Shown one piece after another: positions 59,856 to 64,000 of a DNA stretch of 64,000 bases. Source of the stretch: JAWWOL01 sp033851545 (GTDB lineage: Bacteria > Actinomycetota > Actinomycetes > JAWWOL01); contig JAWWOO010000074.1 of assembly GCA_033851545.1 (NCBI GenBank), positions 1 to 64,000 on the forward strand, given 5' to 3'. The notes beneath the pieces were generated by a model. The model worked only from the letters and a program-made list of their open reading frames with translations, ran no database searches and was not told where the DNA came from. Each line of letters opens with the position of its first letter. Position 1 is the stretch's first letter. The position numbers and the translations under genes are program-made.

Positions 59856-61580
59856 GTGTCTCAAGACGGCAACACTCGAAGTCTGGGACTCGGACCTGCT
59901 AGGCAGGTCATTGCGTCGGTCGCCGTGTCAGGTTTCGGCACCTGGAGCTACAACGTAGGCATCGCGGTCTACGCCTACGACCGGACACATTCGGCGTCGT
60001 GGGTCGCCATCGTCACCGTTGGCCGCTACCTGCCAGCGCTCGTGTTGAGCTGGCTGGCCCGATCACTGATCGACCGGCTGCCTCGGCGCACGGTGGCGTT
60101 GGCGGCCGACCTCGGTTGCGCCGTGGTCATGGCCGTACTTGCGCTCGCCGGCTCGCTCGGTGCCCCGCTCTGGCTGGTGACGGTGGTTGCCGCAGTGAGC
60201 TCGACGCTGGCCCGCGTCCAGGCCGCGGCAGTGCTGTCGCTCGCGGCCGACGTCGTCGTAGAGTCCGCACTCGCCAGGGCAGCCCGGCTTGCCGGAGCGG
60301 CCGAGGCCGTGGCCACCGCGGCCGGTTCCGCCACGGCCTCGGTGCTACTCGTCCGGTTTTCGCCGCAGAGCCTGTTTCTGGTCAATGCCGTGACGTTCGT
60401 TGTGAGTGCGCTGCTGATCGCGACCGTACGGTCGGAGCAGCGCCGGCCACCGCGCCATTTGCCGGCGCGCCCTATGCATGAGAGGCAACGGCCAGCAACG
60501 CAACAATCGCGGGGGCGGGCCCCCGGCATCCGGGTGTTCTGGCCGCTCCAGGCGGCGCGCGGGCTCGCCGCCTACGTCTACGGCGTCGACATCGTCGTGC
60601 TGACCGTGATCGCCAGCCGTCTGTTCCATTCCGGTTCGGGTACGGGCGCGTACGGCTGGCTGCTGGCGGCCACCGGACTTGGTGGGTTGATGGCGATCAC
60701 GCCCATGCGGCGGAATCTTGCCCGGGCCCCCACGGCGAAACTGCTTGCCGCCGGTTTGGTGACCTACGCGGTGCCTGTCGTGTTCTTCGCCCTCGATCCG
60801 CCGGTCGTCGCCGGGATCGCCATTCAGATCCTGCGGGGCGCCGGCAGCGTACTGGTGACCTCTGCCGCGATCACCGGGCTTCAGCGGGCAGTGCCGTCGT
60901 CGATGGCGGGCCGGGTCTTCAGCACCACGCAATCTCTGGTGTTGGTCGGTACGTGTGCCGGTGCCCTGAGTACACCGCTGTTGCTGGCATTGACTGGCTT
61001 CGGCGCGACGTTGGTGATCTGCGCGCTGGCACCGAGCCTTGCCGGCCTCGCGCTCTACCCGTATCTGGCCCGATTCGATCGCCAGGAGGCATCACTGCTG
61101 CCGTTGCTCGATCCACGGCTGTCGGTCCTGCGCGGCCTCCAGCTGTTGCGGGACGCGAGTCGCTCGACGTTGTACGCGATCGCTGACTCGATCATCGAGG
61201 TCGAGGTCGGCCCCGGGACGGCCGTCGTGCGCGAGGGTGAGGCATCCGACGCGCTCTACGTGCTGGCGGCCGGGACCGTCGAGGTGACGGCCCGGGGGGA
61301 GGACGGTCCAGTGCTGCTGCGCAACCTCGCAGCGCCGGACTACTTCGGTGAGATCGGGCTCCTGCGCGGGTCTCCCAGGACGTCGACGGTGACTGCGTCG
61401 ATACCGTGCACGGTGTGGAAGATCCCGGCCGAGGTGTTTCTGGCCGGAGTCGCCGAAGCCGGTGCATCGGGTGCCTTGAGCGACACGGTGCGCGTGCGGT
61501 TCGCGACCAGGCCGGTGGTGCCGGCAGGCGAGCTGCCGACTGCTGAGAGCCCAACGCCGTTGCGCCCAGCCCGGAGCTAG
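59856..61580 (+). CDS. MFS transporter fused to a cyclic-nucleotide-binding domain
   Basis: 574 residues from GTG. The first 400 hold about 12 membrane helices of the MFS_3/EntS type (VSGFGTWSYNVGIAVYAYDR, VGRYLPALVLSWLARSLIDR, RAVPSSMAGRVFSTTQSLVL, LALTGFGATLVICALAPSLA). Residues 420-545 are a full CNB domain: EVGPGTAVVREGEASDALYV, LRNLAAPDYFGEIGLLRGSP-RTSTVTASIPCTVWKI. FGEIGLLRGSPRTSTV has the Glu and the Arg that hold the cyclic phosphate, so this one should bind. Similar fusions exist in mycobacteria (Rv3239c, Rv3728, from memory). Probably transport gated by cyclic nucleotide. Stop overlaps that of the MBL gene. Confidence 0.92.
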   Translation: MSQDGNTRSLGLGPARQVIASVAVSGFGTWSYNVGIAVYAYDRTHSASWVAIVTVGRYLPALVLSWLARSLIDRLPRRTVALAADLGCAVVMAVLALAGSLGAPLWLVTVVAAVSSTLARVQAAAVLSLAADVVVESALARAARLAGAAEAVATAAGSATASVLLVRFSPQSLFLVNAVTFVVSALLIATVRSEQRRPPRHLPARPMHERQRPATQQSRGRAPGIRVFWPLQAARGLAAYVYGVDIVVLTVIASRLFHSGSGTGAYGWLLAATGLGGLMAITPMRRNLARAPTAKLLAAGLVTYAVPVVFFALDPPVVAGIAIQILRGAGSVLVTSAAITGLQRAVPSSMAGRVFSTTQSLVLVGTCAGALSTPLLLALTGFGATLVICALAPSLAGLALYPYLARFDRQEASLLPLLDPRLSVLRGLQLLRDASRSTLYAIADSIIEVEVGPGTAVVREGEASDALYVLAAGTVEVTARGEDGPVLLRNLAAPDYFGEIGLLRGSPRTSTVTASIPCTVWKIPAEVFLAGVAEAGASGALSDTVRVRFATRPVVPAGELPTAESPTPLRPARS

Positions 61581-62404
61581 ACCTCGCTCGCGGCGGGCAC
61601 GTCGAGCGTCTGGCCCTGACGGGCGATGATCACCGGCATGGGTGCGTCGAGGCCGGCCGCGAGCTTGTCGAGCTGGTCGTCGGTGCGGGCCGGTGAGTGA
61701 TGGAAGAGCACCAGCAGACGGACCTGCGCTTCGGTGGCAAGCCGGATCGCCTCGTCCACCGTGGAGTGCCCGTAGGTATCGGCGGTGGCCCGTTCGGACT
61801 CGAAGAACTGGGCGTCGTGGATGAGCACGTCCACCCGGTCGATAACGGCTCGAGCCTCGTCGCTGCAGCCCAGGATCGGCCCGTGGTCGGGCAGGTAGGC
61901 GACCGAGCCGGAATCGTCGCTGATCCGATAGCCGAAGGTGCGGCCGCCCTTGTGGGCCAGGTCGGCAGCGGTCACGGTGAAGCCACCGATCTGGTGCTTG
62001 CCGGTGGCCATTGCGTGAAAGGACCAGGCGCCGTTCAGGCCGCCCGGCTCGATCGGGAACGACGGCGGCGACATCGTCCGGGTGAGCAGCTGTCGACCGG
62101 TCTCGCCGAGCTGAGCTGGGATGTAAAGGTCGACCATGCTGGTGTGCCGGTCGCCCGCGGCGAAGAACGGCAGCCCCTGGACGTGGTCCCAGTGCAGGTG
62201 GCTGAGCAGGATTGAGCCTTGGAAGGCCGGTGTTGAGAGTCGGTCGGTGAGGTCACGCAAGCCGGTCCCGGCGTCCAGAACGAGGGTGGGGTCGGTTGCG
62301 CCGTCGGGCACGACGGCGACGCACGAGGTGTGGCCCCCATAGCGGACGAAGTCCGGGCCCGGTGCCGCGGTCGATCCGCGTACCCCCAGCAGCACCAGCT
62401 TCAC
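61577..62404 (-). CDS. MBL-fold metallohydrolase, PhnP/phosphodiesterase-like
   Basis: 275 residues from GTG (KLVLLGVRGSTAAPGPDFVR-YGGHTSCVAV). LVLDAGTGLRDL, LLSHLHWDHVQGLPFFAAG (HxHxDH), DLAHKGGRTFGYRISDDSGS, YLPDHGP (Asp/His), and LIHDAQFFESE, LLVLFHHSPARTDDQL. This is the order of the PhnP/RNase Z-like branch of the MBL fold, whose known substrates are cyclic or linear phosphodiesters. With the neighbouring cyclase and CNB genes, a cyclic-nucleotide phosphodiesterase is possible but unproven. Converges on the MFS-CNB gene with overlapping stops. Confidence 0.87.
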   Translation of the reverse strand: MKLVLLGVRGSTAAPGPDFVRYGGHTSCVAVVPDGATDPTLVLDAGTGLRDLTDRLSTPAFQGSILLSHLHWDHVQGLPFFAAGDRHTSMVDLYIPAQLGETGRQLLTRTMSPPSFPIEPGGLNGAWSFHAMATGKHQIGGFTVTAADLAHKGGRTFGYRISDDSGSVAYLPDHGPILGCSDEARAVIDRVDVLIHDAQFFESERATADTYGHSTVDEAIRLATEAQVRLLVLFHHSPARTDDQLDKLAAGLDAPMPVIIARQGQTLDVPAASEV

Positions 62405-62549
62405 GGGCCCCCCTCCGTCGGGTCGCGGCAAACAATAGCGGCTCGCCGCGCATCGGCACGCTCAGGGCCCGAAGGAGGCCGGTATCAACCCGCATTTGCT
62501 GGCGCTGCCCTGAACGGATAGCGGAATCCGCGAGCGGAGCGTTCCAGCG

Positions 62550-62705
62550 TCACTCCTCGTCGATGAGGGGTACGGGCCGGTCATCGGCGTCGATGCGCTC
62601 AGCAGGTGTGCCTTCGTCGATGGCGTCCTCGCCGACGGCGTCCTCTTCGTCCAGGAGCTCGGCGTACGGGTCGACGGGGCGGTCGTCATCCGGTGTGATC
62701 GTCAT
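62550..62705 (-). CDS. Small acidic protein
   Basis: 51 residues in a short frame: TITPDDDRPVDPYAELLDEE-DAVGEDAIDEG, then ERIDADDRPVPLIDEE. About a third of residues are Asp or Glu. The codon pattern is real-gene-like. DDRPV recurs near both ends. Function unknown; such short acidic proteins may be disordered. It follows the PucR-type gene in the same direction. Confidence 0.5.
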   Translation of the reverse strand: MTITPDDDRPVDPYAELLDEEDAVGEDAIDEGTPAERIDADDRPVPLIDEE

Positions 62706-62769
62706 GGGGTCGGCGTTCCCACGATCGGTGGCGAATCACCAGCCCCGGCCGACCAACCCAGCCCCCGGG

Positions 62770-64000
62770 TCAGTCCGGGCAGCCGGCCCCGGTCCCGTCG
62801 GACCGGCGCTGCTCGATGGACGCGAGGTCGATCAGCGCATCCGGGATCGCTGCTTGCCGGCTCTCGACGTCCTCCTGGGTCCGGTCGCTGTCGCTGTAGG
62901 CGTGCACCGGCCGCCAGCTCAGCGCCAGCATCAGCTGCACCCGCAGGGCAGGGTCGGTCATCGCGTCGCCGAACAGCTCCTGCAGCTGGGCCAGCCGGTA
63001 ACGCACGGTCTGCCGGTGCACGTGCAGCTCCCACGCCATCGCCCCCCGGTCGCCCATGTGGCGCAGCCACGAGGCCAGCGTCTCCTCCAGCCGCCGCCGG
63101 GTCGGCGCGGGCAGGCCGGCCAGCGGCTGCAGCACCCGCTCCTCGAGGGCAGCCAGCAGCCGGTCGTCCTGGTGCACGATGACCGCATCGAGGTGCTCGT
63201 CGAGGAACACCGGGTCTTCGGTGAGCACGCCTTCGTGGCGAAGCCGCAAAGCGATGCGGGTCATCCGCAGTGAGGGCGGCAGCTTCGGCAGCGAGACGGT
63301 GGGACCGACCACGGCTGCCGACCCGGCCAACAGCTCGACCAGTCGCCGGCGCCGGCCGGGAGCGGCCGGGTCGCTCAGGATCACGCCGTAGCCGTCCGCC
63401 CGCTTGATCGGCAACCAGCCGTCGCCGCTGCCCCGGGTGAGGGCGTCCAGCGCGGCCACGTTGTCACGGTCGACCAGCACCACGCTCGCCGTCAGGGGCA
63501 ACTCGAAGCCCGCGCGGTAGGCGGCCTCCTCGATGGCCCGGTGCTCACCGCGGCCGGCGAGCAGCAGGTCGGCCAGATCGGCCCGCGCCCGCTCCCGGCC
63601 GGCCGCCGCCTCGGAGTGCTCCGCGGCGTAGCCACGCGCGGACGCAGTGGACAGCTGATCGACGAAGCCGAACAGACCGTCGGCGAGCAGGGCCAGATCT
63701 GCCGCGGCGACGTCCTGGTCGACCGCCATCCGCGAGATCTGCCGCCAGGCCGCGCGGGCGCCGGTCTGGTAGGCAGAGAGCAGAAACGCCAGCTGGATGC
63801 CCTGCCGCCACTGGGTCCGGCCGATCTCCTCGAACACGGTGCTCAGCAGGTCGGCGTCCGACTCGGTGCCCGGGCTGCGACCGGCCGAGGGCACCTGTTC
63901 CGGCCCGGTGAGGATGCGGTCGAGTGCGAGGGGAGCGGCAGCAGCCACCTCGTCGCGGTGCTGCTCGAGGAACGCTGCGTACTCCGGCCAGCCGTCGCGC
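62770..64000 (-). CDS. PucR/CdaR-type regulator, N-terminus outside window
   Basis: About 410 codons, open at the right edge (in-frame residues ...PEYAAFLEQHRDEVAAAAPL). A central helical domain (SAYQTGARAAWRQISRMAVD), a GGDEF-like middle with LPLTASVVLVDRDNVAALDA, and the C-terminal PucR helix-turn-helix: TLASWLRHMGDRGAMAWELH-VHRQTVRYRLAQLQELFGDA-MTDPALRVQLMLAL. Such proteins regulate purine, amino-acid or sugar-diacid use. Target unknown. Ends 65 bases before the small acidic gene starts. Confidence 0.88.
   Translation of the reverse strand, partial: RDGWPEYAAFLEQHRDEVAAAAPLALDRILTGPEQVPSAGRSPGTESDADLLSTVFEEIGRTQWRQGIQLAFLLSAYQTGARAAWRQISRMAVDQDVAAADLALLADGLFGFVDQLSTASARGYAAEHSEAAAGRERARADLADLLLAGRGEHRAIEEAAYRAGFELPLTASVVLVDRDNVAALDALTRGSGDGWLPIKRADGYGVILSDPAAPGRRRRLVELLAGSAAVVGPTVSLPKLPPSLRMTRIALRLRHEGVLTEDPVFLDEHLDAVIVHQDDRLLAALEERVLQPLAGLPAPTRRRLEETLASWLRHMGDRGAMAWELHVHRQTVRYRLAQLQELFGDAMTDPALRVQLMLALSWRPVHAYSDSDRTQEDVESRQAAIPDALIDLASIEQRRSDGTGAGCPD

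Overview
The window is high-GC DNA from an actinobacterium (phylum Actinomycetota). Support comes from heavy GTG start use, a prfB-ftsE-ftsX-ctpA-smpB order, a tmRNA close to smpB, an actinobacterial-type Tad pilus locus, and Pro/Trp-rich membrane protein N-termini. I cannot assign a genus.

Region 1 (1-24 kb) is an accessory, decaying zone. It holds an IS481-type transposase tail, a ribbon-helix-helix/YfbU protein, a GIY-YIG-like (T5orf172) protein, a frameshifted DUF3883-type nuclease, a collagen-like secreted protein, and several orphan hypothetical genes. An intact IS30-family element (about 8013-9249) interrupts a small gene. An HUH rolling-circle Rep with an upstream hairpin, an HNH endonuclease and fragments of other genes follow. 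A Tad pilus operon (13.9-17.9 kb) has lost the 5' half of its ATPase gene. A RES-type toxin-antitoxin pair (18.0-19.2 kb) has a clear operator. Next come an HxlR regulator and a small oxidoreductase/hydrolase cluster (19.4-23.0 kb). The region ends in a scar where a sigma-factor fragment, a broken SDR gene and a chimeric copy of the Tad pilin/Tad protein are fused.

Region 2 (24-31 kb) holds a 1000-residue LuxR-type ATPase regulator followed by a 980-residue Gly-rich, Ig-repeat secreted protein with a strong terminator, then a type I mannose-6-phosphate isomerase. Region 3 (31-46.5 kb) is mostly conserved chromosome. It has an AlkB-like dioxygenase, a LysE exporter and an MBL hydrolase, then an amide-use cluster (amidase, APC permease, acetamidase/formamidase, GntR regulator) with a consensus GntR operator between the divergent genes. 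The core block follows: prfB, ftsEX, ctpA, smpB, a lipoprotein transpeptidase and tmRNA (ssrA).

Region 4 (46.5-64 kb) has a nucleotidyltransferase-like orphan beside ssrA, a TetR/MFS pair with a perfect palindrome between them, and a 1671-residue secreted lectin/C25 (gingipain-like) protease with twelve YSPS repeats. The most interesting part is 54.6-62.4 kb. A class III nucleotide cyclase of the soluble adenylyl cyclase architecture (two cyclase domains, AAA ATPase, TPR) has its catalytic residues split between the two domains. It sits beside a stand-alone cyclic-nucleotide-binding protein, a calcineurin-like phosphoesterase, an MFS transporter fused to a cyclic-nucleotide-binding domain, and an MBL-fold hydrolase. 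Together these look like a compact make, sense and possibly degrade module for a cyclic nucleotide. A PucR-type regulator runs off the right edge.
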